Origin: CAKKQX01 sp963734595
Lineage (GTDB): Bacteria > Pseudomonadota > Gammaproteobacteria > Burkholderiales > SG8-41
Direction: 5' to 3'
Length of the DNA stretch: 64,000 nucleotides
NCBI GenBank assembly: GCA_963734595.1
Contig: CAVTHV010000017.1
Span: 1-64,000 of the forward strand
Below the pieces are notes generated by a model. The model was not told the origin of the DNA. It made no database searches and was given only the letters and a program-made list of their open reading frames with translations. Below, one piece after another: positions 1 to 10,756 of this stretch. The position numbers were made by a program, and so were the translations under genes. Position 1 is the first letter of the stretch. Every line of letters begins with the position of its first letter.

Positions 1-23
1 AATTCTTGATGTTAAATACATTT

Positions 24-179
24 AACCGCCAAGGCCGCCAAGACCGCCAAGAAAAACTTGATCGGACCGGGCATCGCTCACGCAAATGCCGAAGTCTTTA
101 AGACCCTGCTGTTTGAGTACGGATCTGATTTTTGAGCTCCATCTTTCTTTTTTGGGTTTCCTTGGCGGCCTTGGCGGTT
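24..179. repeat. Intergenic inverted repeat, family A (copy 1)
   Basis: Nineteen-base arms at 24-42 and 161-179 are exact reverse complements, built from the words GCCAAGG/CCTTGGC. The right arm ends four bases before the start codon at 184. The same family recurs before glmM and before the E1alpha gene. Confidence 0.8.
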
Positions 180-183
180 ATAA

Positions 184-642
184 ATGAAGTCTTTTTCCGA
201 CGCTCTGCAGTCCATCGCCGTCACCCTCTGGGTCGGCGGCATGTGGGTCGCCGGCTTTGTCGTCGCGCCGCTGCTGTTTGCGCGACTGCCCGACCGCGCG
301 CTCGCCGGCATGCTGGCCGGCCGGCTTTTTGCCATTATCGCCTTCATCGGCATCGCCTGCGCCGCGTACCTGCTGATCTACCGGCTCATGCGCTACGGCG
401 CGGCGGGGTTCAGGCAGGGTTTCTTCTGGGTCGTGCTGCTGATGCTGGTGCTGATTCTCGTCGGGGAATTCGGCGTGCAGCCGATTCTCGAGAGCCTGAA
501 GGCGCAGGCGTTGCCGAAGGAAGTGATGGCCTCGGTGTTCCGCAAGCGCTTCGACACCTGGCACGGGGTTGCCAGCGGCCTGTACGTGATCGAAAGCCTG
601 CTGGGTATCGCGCTGGTCGTGCTGCAGAACAGGGCGCGTTGA
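184..642 (+). CDS. DUF4149 family membrane protein
   Basis: A 152-residue protein with about four hydrophobic segments (roughly residues 10-30, 45-66, 78-95 and 128-147). The N-terminal stretch with LWVGGMWVAGFVVAPLLF fits the DUF4149 family, whose biochemical function is unknown. In betaproteobacteria such genes sit beside yhbY, rlmE and ftsH, exactly as here. ATG at 184 follows a repeat arm directly, so its ribosome binding site overlaps the repeat. Frame is intact. Confidence 0.75.
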   Translation: MKSFSDALQSIAVTLWVGGMWVAGFVVAPLLFARLPDRALAGMLAGRLFAIIAFIGIACAAYLLIYRLMRYGAAGFRQGFFWVVLLMLVLILVGEFGVQPILESLKAQALPKEVMASVFRKRFDTWHGVASGLYVIESLLGIALVVLQNRAR

Positions 643-720
643 GGGTTGAAAGTTTAGCGTCGAGAGTTGCGCGTTGCCCCCCGGTCCAGCGCCAAACTCT
701 TTCCGCTCAACTCTGAACGG
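641..720. repeat. Intergenic inverted repeat, family D
   Basis: The segment after the DUF4149 gene contains GTTGAAAGTTTAGCG near 644-660 and a rough complement, GCGCCAAACTC...CTCAACTC, at about 690-714. It fills the gap between two convergent genes and may fold in RNA from either direction. The arms are imperfect. Confidence 0.4.
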
Positions 721-1074
721 TCATTGCATCTGGTAGCTGCGCTTGGTCCGGCGCGGCGGTTTCCGGGCGTTGCGGCGGGGCGCGGTCTTTTTTTCCTCCG
801 TCGCCGGCCTGGGCCTGAAGATGACGAGGATTTTGCCGATGCACTGTACCGGGCTCGCATCGAGCGCATTGCAGATTTCGTCGTTCAGGTTTTGGCGCTG
901 CTGACGATCATCTCCCAGCACCCTGATCTTGATCAGTTCATGGCTGCTGAGATTGACGTCGATTTCTTTGACGACTGAAGGCGTGAGACCGGCGTCGCCG
1001 ATCATCACGACCGGCTGCAGGTGGTGGGCGCGTGCCCTGAGCGCTCGGCGCTCGGCGGAAGTCAATTGCGGCAT
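721..1074 (-). CDS. yhbY: YhbY/CRM-domain RNA-binding protein
   Basis: A compact CRM-domain protein that associates with pre-50S ribosomes in bacteria. From the ATG at 1074 it starts MPQLTSAERRALRARAHHL and carries the loop VVMIGDAGLT, followed by VVKEIDVNLSSHELIKIRVL, matching the fold's GxxG-type RNA-binding region. A basic tail (about residues 88-117, rich in R and K) extends beyond the usual core. An upstream in-frame ATG at 1110 is less likely because it overlaps the rlmE promoter region. It is divergent from rlmE, the common arrangement in proteobacteria. Confidence 0.85.
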   Translation of the reverse strand: MPQLTSAERRALRARAHHLQPVVMIGDAGLTPSVVKEIDVNLSSHELIKIRVLGDDRQQRQNLNDEICNALDASPVQCIGKILVIFRPRPATEEKKTAPRRNARKPPRRTKRSYQMQ

Positions 1075-1118
1075 TGAACAGGCATTACTGAAGAGGTGCG
1101 AGAGCAGCATTCTAAGCC

Positions 1119-1742
1119 ATGAAGCGTACCAAAACCAGCAAAGCCTGGATGCGCGAGCACGTCAACGATCCGTACGTGAAACGCGCGCAAAGTGAAGGCT
1201 ATCGTTCGCGCGCCGCTTACAAACTCGCGCAGATCGCCGGGCGCGACAAGCTGCTCAGGCCCGGGATGATCGTGGTCGATCTGGGGGCGGCACCCGGCGG
1301 CTGGTCGCAGGTTGCCGCGCAAGGCGTGGCGCCCGGCGGGCGGGTATTTGCCGTCGATCTGCTCGAAATGCCGGCGTTGCCCGGCGTCACGTTCATTCGC
1401 GGCGACTTTCAAGGCAGCGATGCCCTGGCCGAACTGGAGCGGCTGCTGGCGGGAAAGACGGTCGACCTTGTGCTTTCCGATATGGCCCCCAATATCAGTG
1501 GTATTGCCAGTGTGGATCAGGCGCGTGCGGTCGGGCTTGCCGAGCTCGCGCTCGATTTTGCGATAAACCATTTGAAACCACAGGGGAATTTCCTGGTCAA
1601 AGTCTTTCAGGGCGCGGGTTTCGAGGAATTCGTCAAAGCATTGCGCGGGCATTTCGGGCAGGTGATGACGCGTAAACCGGAGGCATCCCGCAGCCGGTCG
1701 AACGAGGTTTATTTGCTGGGCAGGGGTCTGAAACGTGGTTAG
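1119..1742 (+). CDS. rlmE: 23S rRNA 2'-O-methyltransferase RlmE (FtsJ)
   Basis: Methylates the ribose of U2552 in 23S rRNA using S-adenosylmethionine. The 207-residue length matches the family. Visible motifs: K in RSRAAYKL (about 35), the SAM-binding loop DLGAAPGGWSQ (about 54-64), D in SDMAPNISG (about 119-127), K in FLVKVFQG, and E in SNEVYLL near the C-terminus, giving the K-D-K-E tetrad. It lies between yhbY and ftsH as in many proteobacteria. Frame is intact. Confidence 0.95.
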   Translation: MKRTKTSKAWMREHVNDPYVKRAQSEGYRSRAAYKLAQIAGRDKLLRPGMIVVDLGAAPGGWSQVAAQGVAPGGRVFAVDLLEMPALPGVTFIRGDFQGSDALAELERLLAGKTVDLVLSDMAPNISGIASVDQARAVGLAELALDFAINHLKPQGNFLVKVFQGAGFEEFVKALRGHFGQVMTRKPEASRSRSNEVYLLGRGLKRG

Positions 1743-1841
1743 AAAGACCCTGCGCCGGGACGGGTTGCCTGCTGCACTGCGGGCAAAATGAGATTAGAAT
1801 TGAACCAGTTAGCGCCTGTGATGGCAGCTTAAGGAGCATCC

Positions 1842-3729
<1,888 letters not shown>

Positions 3730-3737
3730 ACTTTCAA

Positions 3738-3826
3738 GGATGAAGGATGAGGGATGAGGGACTGAATGACGCCGCACGCCGTTGCGTGATCCGATTTCGT
3801 CTTTCATCCTTTTGCCTTTATCCTCA
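3738..3826. repeat. Intergenic inverted repeat, family C (copy 1)
   Basis: The left side carries tandem GGATGAAGGATGAGGGATG; the right side carries the complement words CATCC and ATCCTC up to the folP ATG at 3826. A related element lies between nuoJ and nuoK. The arms pair imperfectly. Confidence 0.55.
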
Positions 3827-4661
3827 TGTCGCAATTCCTCCATTGCGGTAAGTTTTCTCTCGCGTTGTCGCGCCCGCTGATCATGGGCGTCATCAACGTC
3901 ACGCCCGATTCGTTTTCCGACGGCGGCAAATATGCGCTGACGGCACAGGCGCGTCGCGCGCGCCACGGCCCTGATCGACGAGGGCGCGGACATCCTCGAC
4001 ATCGGCGGCGAGTCGACGCGCCCCGGGGCGCAGCCGGTAACGCTCGACGAAGAGCGGCGGCGTGTGCTGCCGCTGGTCGAGCGGCTCGCGGATTGCGGCG
4101 TCCCGGTTTCGGTGGATACGCAAAAGCCCGAATTGATGCGGGAAGCGATCGCCGCGGGCGCCTCCATGATCAACGACATCAATGCGCTGGCCGCGCCGGG
4201 CGCGCTCGAAGCCGTCGCGGCCACGTCGGCTGCGGCGTGCCTGATGCACAAGCAGGGCGACCCGCAAACCATGCAGCAGGATCCGCATTACGCCGACGTC
4301 GTCAGCTGAAGTGCGGGGCTTCCTGGCCGCGCGCCTCGAGGCCGCGCAGCGCGGCGGCATCAGCCGCGACCGGCTGGTGATCGATCCGGGCTTCGGTTTC
4401 GGCAAGACCCTTGAGCACAATCTCGCGCTGCTGCGCGGGCTCATGCAGCTTGCCGATCTCGGCGTGCCGGTGCTGGCCGGACTGTCGCGCAAATCGATGC
4501 TGGGCAAAATCACCGGGCGCGAAGCCGAAGGGCGGGTGTTCGCGAGCGTCGCCGCGGCGCTGATCGCGGTCGAAAAGGGCGCGAGCATCGTCCGCGTTCA
4601 CGACGTCGCGGCAACGCGCGACGCGCTCGCGGTGTGGAATGCGGTCAAAAACAACGATTAA
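3826..4661 (+). CDS. folP: Dihydropteroate synthase, two +1 frameshifts
   Basis: Condenses pterin pyrophosphate with p-aminobenzoate in folate synthesis. Signatures in order: IMGVINVTPDSFSDGG, DIGGESTRPGA, SVDTQKPELMREAI, the LMHK strand, DPGFGFGKTLEHN, GLSRKSMLG, and RVHDV at the end. Two extra bases break it. One lies near 3951-3966 in a GCGTC-containing stretch. The other is a T at 4307-4308, where gtcagcTgaagtg should read V-S-E-V. The corrected product is about 277 residues, normal for the family. It sits between ftsH and glmM, the usual order. Confidence 0.92.
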
Positions 4662-4881
4662 CCGCCAAGACGCCAAGCACACCAAGAACAACAATTAGCC
4701 GCCAAGGCCGCCAAGCACGCCAAGAAGAACAAGAACAGAAATAAATCATCGGGATTCTCTAGAATTCACCAGGATGAAATACCGGCTGTGGCTCGGCAGC
4801 GCAGGACTGGGTTACCATAGCGTGTTGTTTTAATTTATTTGTTTTGGCTTTCTTGGCGTGCTTGGCGGCCTTGGCGGCTAA
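4660..4881. repeat. Intergenic inverted repeat, family A (copy 2), perfect 32-base arms
   Basis: Arms at 4695-4726 and 4850-4881 are exact reverse complements over 32 bases, beginning TTAGCCGCCAAGGCCGCC and ending GGCGGCCTTGGCGGCTAA. A second, shorter left-arm copy lies at 4660-4686. The loop is about 123 bases and AT-richer than its surroundings. The right arm stops ten bases before the glmM ATG. Confidence 0.9.
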
Positions 4882-4891
4882 TTAAGGGTTT

Positions 4892-6244
4892 ATGACCAGA
4901 AAATACTTCGGCACGGACGGCGTGCGCGGCAGGGTCGGCACGGCGCCGATCACGCCCGATTTCGTGATGCGCCTGGGCTATGCCGCGGGCAAGGTGCTGC
5001 GCGCGCTTCGGGCAAAGCAGGCGCAGAGAAGCCCGCGGTGCTGATCGGAAAGGACACGCGCGTATCCGGTTACATGCTCGAGTCCGCGCTGGAGGCGGGC
5101 TTGTCGGCGGCGGGCGTGGACGTGCTGCTGGTCGGGCCGATGCCGACGCCGGCCGTCGCTTATCTGACGCGGGCGCTGCGCCTGTCGGCGGGCATCGTGA
5201 TCAGCGCCTCGCACAACCCCTACGACGACAACGGCATCAAGTTCTTTTCGGGCGACGGCGCCAAGCTGCCGGACAAGATCGAGAGCGGCGATCGAGGACG
5301 AGATCGCGCGGCCGCTGAAGTGCATGAGCTCGGCCAGGCTCGGCAAGGCGCGCCGCATCGACGATGCGGCCGGGCGCTACATCGAGTTCTGCAAAAATAC
5401 CTTTCCGGCGCGTTTCGATCTGCGCGGCATGCGCATCGTGGTGGATTGCGCCAACGGCGCCGCCTACCATATCGCGCCGCACGTATTTCACGAACTGGGC
5501 GCGGACGTCGTCACGATCGGCACCGATCCCGACGGCTTCAACATCAATGAACGGGTCGGCGCGACGAGTCCGCAGGCGCTGCAGAAAGCAGTCAGGCGCA
5601 ACAAGGCGGACCTTGGCATTGCGCTCGACGGCGACGGCGACCGCCTGGTGATGGTCGACGCCGCAGGCCGGCTGTTCGACGGCGACCAGTTGCTTTACAT
5701 CATCGCGCGTCATCGCCATGAGCTCGGCGAGCTCAAGGGCGGCGTCGTCGGCACGCTGATGACCAACCTCGGTTTCGAGCATGCGCTGGCCAGGCTCAAG
5801 GTGCCGTTCGCGCGGGCCGGCGTCGGCGACCGCTATGTGCTCGAGATGCTGCAGGAGCGCGGCTGGCAACTCGGCGGCGAGAACTCCGGCCACATCATCT
5901 GTCTCGACAGGCACACCACCGGCGACGGCATCGTTTCGGCGCTGCAGGTGTTGCACGCTCTGGTCGAGAGCGGGACCACGTTGTCCAAAGCGGCTGCCGC
6001 GGTGACGCTTTACCCGCAGGTGCTGATCAACGTCAAAGTCAAAAAGCGTTTCGATTTTCTCCGGCATCGCGGCGTCAAACAGGCCGTCGCCGAGGCCGAG
6101 AAGGAACTCGACGGCACCGGCCGCGTGCTGCTTCGCGCTTCCGGCACCGAGCCGCTGATCCGTGTCATGGTCGAGGGTCAAACCGCATCCAGGGTCAAGC
6201 ATTGGGCGGCCACGATCGCGAAAGCAGTAGAGCGCGCCATCTGA
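4892..6244 (+). CDS. glmM: Phosphoglucosamine mutase, two frameshifts
   Basis: Interconverts glucosamine-6-phosphate and glucosamine-1-phosphate for UDP-GlcNAc synthesis. ATG at 4892 (MTRKYFGTDGVRGRVG) follows TTAAGGG. The catalytic serine loop is ISASHNPYDDNGIKFFS, the metal loop DGDGDR, the sugar loop GENSGH, and the phosphate loop RASGTEPLIRVMVEG. Two indels nearly cancel: a base is missing near 5006-5009 (before SGKAGAEKPAVLIGKD), and a G is added at 5287 where agcGgcgatcgag should read S-A-I-E. Net length corresponds to about 450 residues, as expected. Confidence 0.93.
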
Positions 6245-6280
6245 ATATAATCCGTTGAATTAATTGAATTAAATATCTTA

Positions 6281-6316
6281 TTGACGCATGATCATTATTT
6301 CCATAGTATTGGAAAT
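6281..6316 (+). promoter_or_regulatory. arsR promoter with operator over the -10 box
   Basis: -35 TTGACG at 6281-6286, a 17-base spacer, and -10 TAGTAT at 6304-6309. The -10 box is exactly the centre of a perfect inverted repeat, ATTTCCA (6297-6303) and TGGAAAT (6310-6316), which touches the ATG at 6317. A repressor bound here would block polymerase. The predicted transcription start falls at or next to the ATG, so the arsR message may be leaderless. Confidence 0.75.
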
Positions 6317-6664
6317 ATGAAAACGAAGGCGGTGGTGGAGGCGCTCTCGGCGCTGGCGCAGGAATCGCGGCTCGGCGTCTATCGGCTGCTGGTTCAGACC
6401 GGACCGGCGGGGATGGCCGCGGGCGCCATCGCCGACAAGCTCGGGCTGCCGCCGGCGACCCTGTCGTTTCACCTGAAGGCATTGAGCCACGCCGGCCTGG
6501 TCACGTCGCGCCAGGACGGGCGCTTCGTCATCTATGCGGCGAATTTCCAGGCCGTGAACGGGTTGGTCGCGTTTCTGACCGAGAACTGTTGCGGCGGCAA
6601 TCCCTGCACGAGCGAACCCGCGTGTCCGGCCGCCGGCGACGTCAAACAAGGAGAAGCAGCATGA
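6317..6664 (+). CDS. arsR: ArsR family arsenic-responsive repressor
   Basis: A 115-residue winged-helix repressor that should release the operator when arsenite binds. The helix-turn-helix region is LGLPPATLSFHLKALSHAGLV (read as two parts: LGLPPATLSF, then HLKALSHAGLV), followed by a wing with RQDGRFVIYAANF. Cysteines cluster at the C-terminus (ENCCGGNPC, then one further Cys), a likely As(III) site unlike the N-terminal CxC of E. coli ArsR. It overlaps arsI by four bases (ATGA-type junction). Confidence 0.9.
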   Translation: MKTKAVVEALSALAQESRLGVYRLLVQTGPAGMAAGAIADKLGLPPATLSFHLKALSHAGLVTSRQDGRFVIYAANFQAVNGLVAFLTENCCGGNPCTSEPACPAAGDVKQGEAA

Positions 6665-7104
6665 AACGGTTTCATTTGCATCTTGCAGTCGATGATATCG
6701 AAAAGAACATAAGTTTTTATTCGGCGTTGTTTGGCGCCGAACCGGCGGTGCGCAAACCCGACTACGCGAAGTGGATGCTGGACGATCCGCGCATCAATTT
6801 TGCGATCTCGGCGCGCGGCGCCAGGACCGGGGTCGATCACCTCGGCATCCAGGTCGACGACGCAAGCGAACTCGACGGGATGCGTACGCAGATGGTGGCC
6901 GCGGACGCGGCAACGGTCGAGCATGAGGACGCGGAATGCTGTTACGCCGCGTCGAACAAATACTGGGTGCAGGATCCGCAGGGCATCGCATGGGAGGCCT
7001 ATCACACGCTGGGCACGATACCGGTGTTCGGGCGCAGCAAGGTTCCCGGGATCAGGATCGGCGCGGCAGATGCGGGCGCGTGCTGCGCGCCGCGGGCGAG
7101 GTGA
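6661..7104 (+). CDS. arsI: ArsI/CadI-type VOC protein, probable C-As lyase
   Basis: A vicinal-oxygen-chelate dioxygenase fold of 147 residues. The family member ArsI cleaves the carbon-arsenic bond of trivalent organoarsenicals using Fe(II). Likely metal ligands are H in RFHLHLAV, H in GVDHLGIQV, and E in IAWEAYH. The adjacent cysteine pair in DAECCYAASN matches the substrate-binding vicinal thiols of ArsI. Two more cysteines occur near the C-terminus (GACCAPRAR). It lies between arsR and arsC. A CadI-like role is possible, but the context favours arsenic. Confidence 0.85.
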   Translation: MKRFHLHLAVDDIEKNISFYSALFGAEPAVRKPDYAKWMLDDPRINFAISARGARTGVDHLGIQVDDASELDGMRTQMVAADAATVEHEDAECCYAASNKYWVQDPQGIAWEAYHTLGTIPVFGRSKVPGIRIGAADAGACCAPRAR

Positions 7105-7629
7105 TCGTGGCGGACAAAGTCTTCAATGTGCTGTTTCTGTGCACGCACAATTCGGCGCGCAGCATCATGGCCGAGGCGATACTCAACAATCCCGCGATCA
7201 GCCGGGGACGCTTCAAGGCCTACAGCGCCGGCAGCCATCCGTCGGGCAAACCCAATCCGTTTGCGCTCGAGCAGATCCGGCAGCGTCGGATTGCCGCTCG
7301 ACGGCTTGCGCAGCAAGGATTGGGATGAATTCGCCCAACCCGGCGCGCCGAAAATGGATTTCGTGTTCACCGTCTGCGACAACGCCGCGAACGAGGTGTG
7401 CCCGGTATGGCCCGGCCAGCCGATGACCGCGCACTGGGGGCTGCCGGACCCGGCGGCCGTTGGCGGCAGCGACGAGCAGAAACGCCGCGCGTTCGCCGAG
7501 GCGTTCCGGCATTTGGCCCATCGCATCAATATTTTCACCTGTCTGCCGCTCGACAAGCTCGACCGGCTGAGCCTGCAGCAGAAGCTCAAAGAGATCGGCA
7601 AGACCGGAAGCGAAGAGCCGCAGGCATGA
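7101..7629 (+). CDS. arsC: Arsenate reductase (LMW phosphatase type), +1 frameshift
   Basis: Reduces arsenate to arsenite for export. The phosphatase-like active-site loop is LFLCTHNSARSIMAEAIL near the N-terminus. The start is GTG at 7101 or 7107; the first overlaps the arsI stop. An extra base near 7283-7289, at CAGCGTCGG, breaks the frame; the second half reads GLPLDGLRSKDWDEF, then KMDFVFTVCDNAA and CPVWPGQP. Corrected length is about 175 residues. The stop overlaps the acr3 ATG (ATGA). Confidence 0.9.
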
Positions 7630-8696
7630 CCGCGGGCATGCAAGCCGCCGCCCGGCCGGCGCTCGGCATATTCGAGCGCTGGCTCACGCTGTGGGTTTTT
7701 CTGTGCATCGTCGCCGGCATCCTCCTCGGCCAGTTTTTCCCGCCGCTGTTCCAGGCCCTGGGCCGGATCGAAATCGCCCGCGTCAATCTGCCGGTCGGCA
7801 TGCTGATCTGGGTGATGATCATTCCGATGCTGATCCGGATCGACTTCGGCGCTTTGCACCAGGTGCGCCAGCACGCGCGCGGCATCGGCGTCACGCTGTT
7901 CGTCAACTGGCTGGTCAAGCCGTTCTCGATGGCGCTGCTCGCCTGGATTTTCATCCGCCACCTGTTCGCGCCGTATCTGCCGCCGGAGCAGATCGACAGC
8001 TACATCGCCGGGCTGATCCTGCTGGCGGCCGCGCCCTGCACGGCGATGGTCTTTGTCTGGAGCAGGCTGACCGGTGGCGATCCGTATTTCACGCTGTCGC
8101 AGGTCGCGCTCAACGACACCATCATGGTGTTCGCGTTCGCGCCCATCGTCGCGTTGCTGCTGGGCGTCGCCTCGATCGCCGTGCCCTGGGACACCCTTCT
8201 CACTTCGGTGGTGCTCTACATCGTAATTCCGCTGATCCTCGCGCAATTGTGGCGCCGCCGCCTGCTTGCACGCGGGCAGCAGGTGCTCGATTCTGCGCTG
8301 GCGCGCATCCAGCCCTGGTCGGTGGCCGCGCTGCTCGCGACGCTGGTGCTGCTGTTCGCGTTCCAGGGCAACGCCATACTCGAGCAGCCGCTGGTCATCG
8401 CGCTGCTCGCCGTGCCGATCCTGATCCAGGTGTTCTTCAACTCGGCGCTGGCCTATCTGCTGAACCGGGCATTGGGAGAAAAACACAGCGTGGCCTGTCC
8501 GTCCGCGCTGATCGGCGCTTCGAATTTCTTCGAACTGGCCGTGGCGGCGGCGATCAGCCTGTTCGGCTTCAAGTCCGGCGCGGCGCTGGCGACCGTGGTC
8601 GGCGTCCTGATCGAAGTGCCGGTGATGCTGGCGGTGGTGCGGATCGTGAACGCCAGCAAGACGTGGTACGAAGCGGGCTCCACGTCCAAGGTTTGA
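7626..8696 (+). CDS. acr3: Arsenite efflux permease ACR3
   Basis: A 356-residue integral membrane protein with about ten transmembrane segments, exporting As(III) across the inner membrane. The conserved cysteine region of the family appears as AAAPCTAMVFVWS, and SALIGASNFFELAVA is also typical. The C-terminus ends NASKTWYEAG plus five residues. It is the last gene of arsR-arsI-arsC-acr3. Frame is intact. Confidence 0.92.
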   Translation: MTAGMQAAARPALGIFERWLTLWVFLCIVAGILLGQFFPPLFQALGRIEIARVNLPVGMLIWVMIIPMLIRIDFGALHQVRQHARGIGVTLFVNWLVKPFSMALLAWIFIRHLFAPYLPPEQIDSYIAGLILLAAAPCTAMVFVWSRLTGGDPYFTLSQVALNDTIMVFAFAPIVALLLGVASIAVPWDTLLTSVVLYIVIPLILAQLWRRRLLARGQQVLDSALARIQPWSVAALLATLVLLFAFQGNAILEQPLVIALLAVPILIQVFFNSALAYLLNRALGEKHSVACPSALIGASNFFELAVAAAISLFGFKSGAALATVVGVLIEVPVMLAVVRIVNASKTWYEAGSTSKV

Positions 8697-8862
8697 CTCA
8701 AAGTAAGTCGGTGCTTGCGTGCCAGCCGGGCACGACATCGACGGTTGTCAAAAAACTGCAATCTCCGTGTCGTAAATTCCTGATACGCCCCGCCTCGCTG
8801 AACCGCGTCACATTCGATCACCTGAGACGCAGCCGGGATAGGTCAACCAACGGAGAATCCAT

Positions 8863-9865
8863 ATGCATGGCAGGTTAAATCGCGCAGTGCTCACAGCGCT
8901 CGCGTCCGCAATCCTGGTGATTGCAAATGCAGCTTTTGCGCAGGGTGTTACACGTAACGGCCCTTCGGATTACCCGGCGAAACCGGTGCGCATGATCGTG
9001 CCGCTTGCCCCCGGTGGCGGCAGCGATATCGTGGGCCGCATTGTCGCCTTGGGGCTCAGCGACTACTGGGGCCAGCCGGTCGTTGTCGACAACCGACCGG
9101 GTGCCGGCAGCACCGTCGGCACCTCGATCGCCGCAAGGGCGCCTGCCGATGGTTACACGCTGCTGGTTTCAAGTTCGTCGATGGCGATTTCTCCGGCCCT
9201 CTATAAAAACCTGAATTTCGATATCAGGCGCGACTTCGACGAGGTCACCCTGATCGCGAGCCAACCCAGCATTCTTGCGGTGCATCCGTCGGTCCCGGCG
9301 AGTTCGGTCAAGGAATTGATTGCTCTTGCCAGGTCGCAGCCCGGAAGGCTGAGTTTTGCATCGGCCGGGGCAGGAAGCGCGACCCACCTTGGCACGGAAT
9401 TGCTGCAGCACGCCGCCGGGATCAGCATGCTGCATGTCCCGTACAAGAGCGCCGGCCTGGCCACGTCCGCCCTTTTGTCGGGCGAGGTCCAGGTGCTGCT
9501 GACCAACATGGCGAGCACGCTGCCGTATGTAAAGTCGGGGAAAATCAAGGCACTGGGCGTGAGCAGTCGTCAAGCGTTCGCCGCTGGCGCCCGAACTGCC
9601 GACGATTGCAGAAGCAGGCATTGCGGGTTTCGAATACGCGACCTGGTACGGAATGCTGGTCCCGGACGGCACGCCCAAGCCGATTATTGCCCGTATCCAG
9701 ACCGATACTGCGAAGATCATCAGCAATGCACAAGTGCAGGAACGGTTTGCCAAGCTGGGCCTGACGGCATATGGAACCTCTCCCGCGGACTTCCAAACCT
9801 ACCTGGGTACGGAAATCGCGAAGTGGGACAGGCTGGTGCGCGTAGCGGGGGTGCGCACCCAATAG
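8863..9865 (+). CDS. Tripartite tricarboxylate transporter receptor (Bug/TctC), +1 frameshift
   Basis: Periplasmic solute receptor. A signal peptide (about residues 1-26, ending ANAAFAQ) is followed by YPAKPVRMIVPLAPGGGSD, NRPGAGSTVGT and LHVPYKSAG, all typical of Bug proteins. An extra base near 9567-9572 shifts the frame; the rest continues with KRSPLAPELPTIAEAG and EYATWYGMLVPDGTPKP. Corrected length is about 333 residues. No TctA or TctB membrane partner is in the window, so it is an orphan receptor, as is common in this family. The ligand cannot be predicted. Confidence 0.88.
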
Positions 9866-9910
9866 CTTGTCCCCGGCGCGGGCATGGATCGAACCGGAGT
9901 GGCGCGGCAT

Positions 9911-10729
9911 TTACTCGGGCTGCTGCAGCGGCGCTTCGGCGATGCGTTCGACGCGCGGCAACCCGGCCTCCGCCTGGTCCGTCCAGCGCACGAGCTGCAT
10001 GCGCCCATCGTAATGCTCGACGATTGCAGTGCAACTATCCACCCAGTCGCCGCAGTTGATGTAGGTGACGCCATCGATCTTCTTGATGGCCGGCGTGTGA
10101 ATGTGGCCGCAGATCACGCCGTCGAGGCCGAGGCGCCTGACGCTGTGCACGACGGAATTCTCGAAGTCGCTGATGAAGCTCACCGCCCGCAGCACGTTGC
10201 GCTTGGCGTAGTCTGCAAGCGACCAGTGGCCGCTGACCCCGAGTTTGCGCCGGATCAGGGACAGGACCCGGTTCAGGTGCACGAGCAGGTTATAGGACAC
10301 GTCGCCGAGAATCGACACCCATCTGTGATAAGTCGTCACCTGGTCGTATTCGTCCCCGTGCAGCAGCACGTAACGCCTGCCATCGGCGGCGGTATAGATG
10401 TAATCGCGCACCAGCGTGATGCCCCCGAATGAGTTGCCGATGTATTCACGCAGCGCTTCATCGTGATTTCCGGGAATCAGAAACACGTTGACGTGGCGGC
10501 GCGCCATCTTGAGGATTTTCTGCACCACGGTATTGTGCGGTTCCGGCCAGTACATGCTGCGGCTCATCGCCCAGAAATCCACGATATCGCCGATCAGAAA
10601 AATATATTGGGGGTCGTAATCCCTGAGGAAGGACAGCAACTGCCCGGCGCGGCATGCCCGCGAGCCGAGATGAATGTCCGACAGGAACAGGGCGCGTACT
10701 TTGTGCGGCGCCGCCCCGGAGTCGGTCAT
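9911..10729 (-). CDS. UDP-2,3-diacylglucosamine diphosphatase-like metallophosphoesterase
   Basis: A calcineurin-like phosphoesterase of 272 residues. Metal motifs are LFLSDIHLGSRAC, IGDIVDFWAM, IPGNHDEAL, LLHGDEYD and ICGHIHTPA. The length and the GDIVDFW/GDEYD pattern fit the LpxH-related group, which acts on lipid A precursors, but LpxH itself is shorter, so a related phosphoesterase is possible. It is the downstream partner of the glycosyltransferase gene, 27 bases away. Confidence 0.8.
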   Translation of the reverse strand: MTDSGAAPHKVRALFLSDIHLGSRACRAGQLLSFLRDYDPQYIFLIGDIVDFWAMSRSMYWPEPHNTVVQKILKMARRHVNVFLIPGNHDEALREYIGNSFGGITLVRDYIYTAADGRRYVLLHGDEYDQVTTYHRWVSILGDVSYNLLVHLNRVLSLIRRKLGVSGHWSLADYAKRNVLRAVSFISDFENSVVHSVRRLGLDGVICGHIHTPAIKKIDGVTYINCGDWVDSCTAIVEHYDGRMQLVRWTDQAEAGLPRVERIAEAPLQQPE

Positions 10730-10756
10730 GAATCGCAGCCCGTGGTGGCCGCTTTG

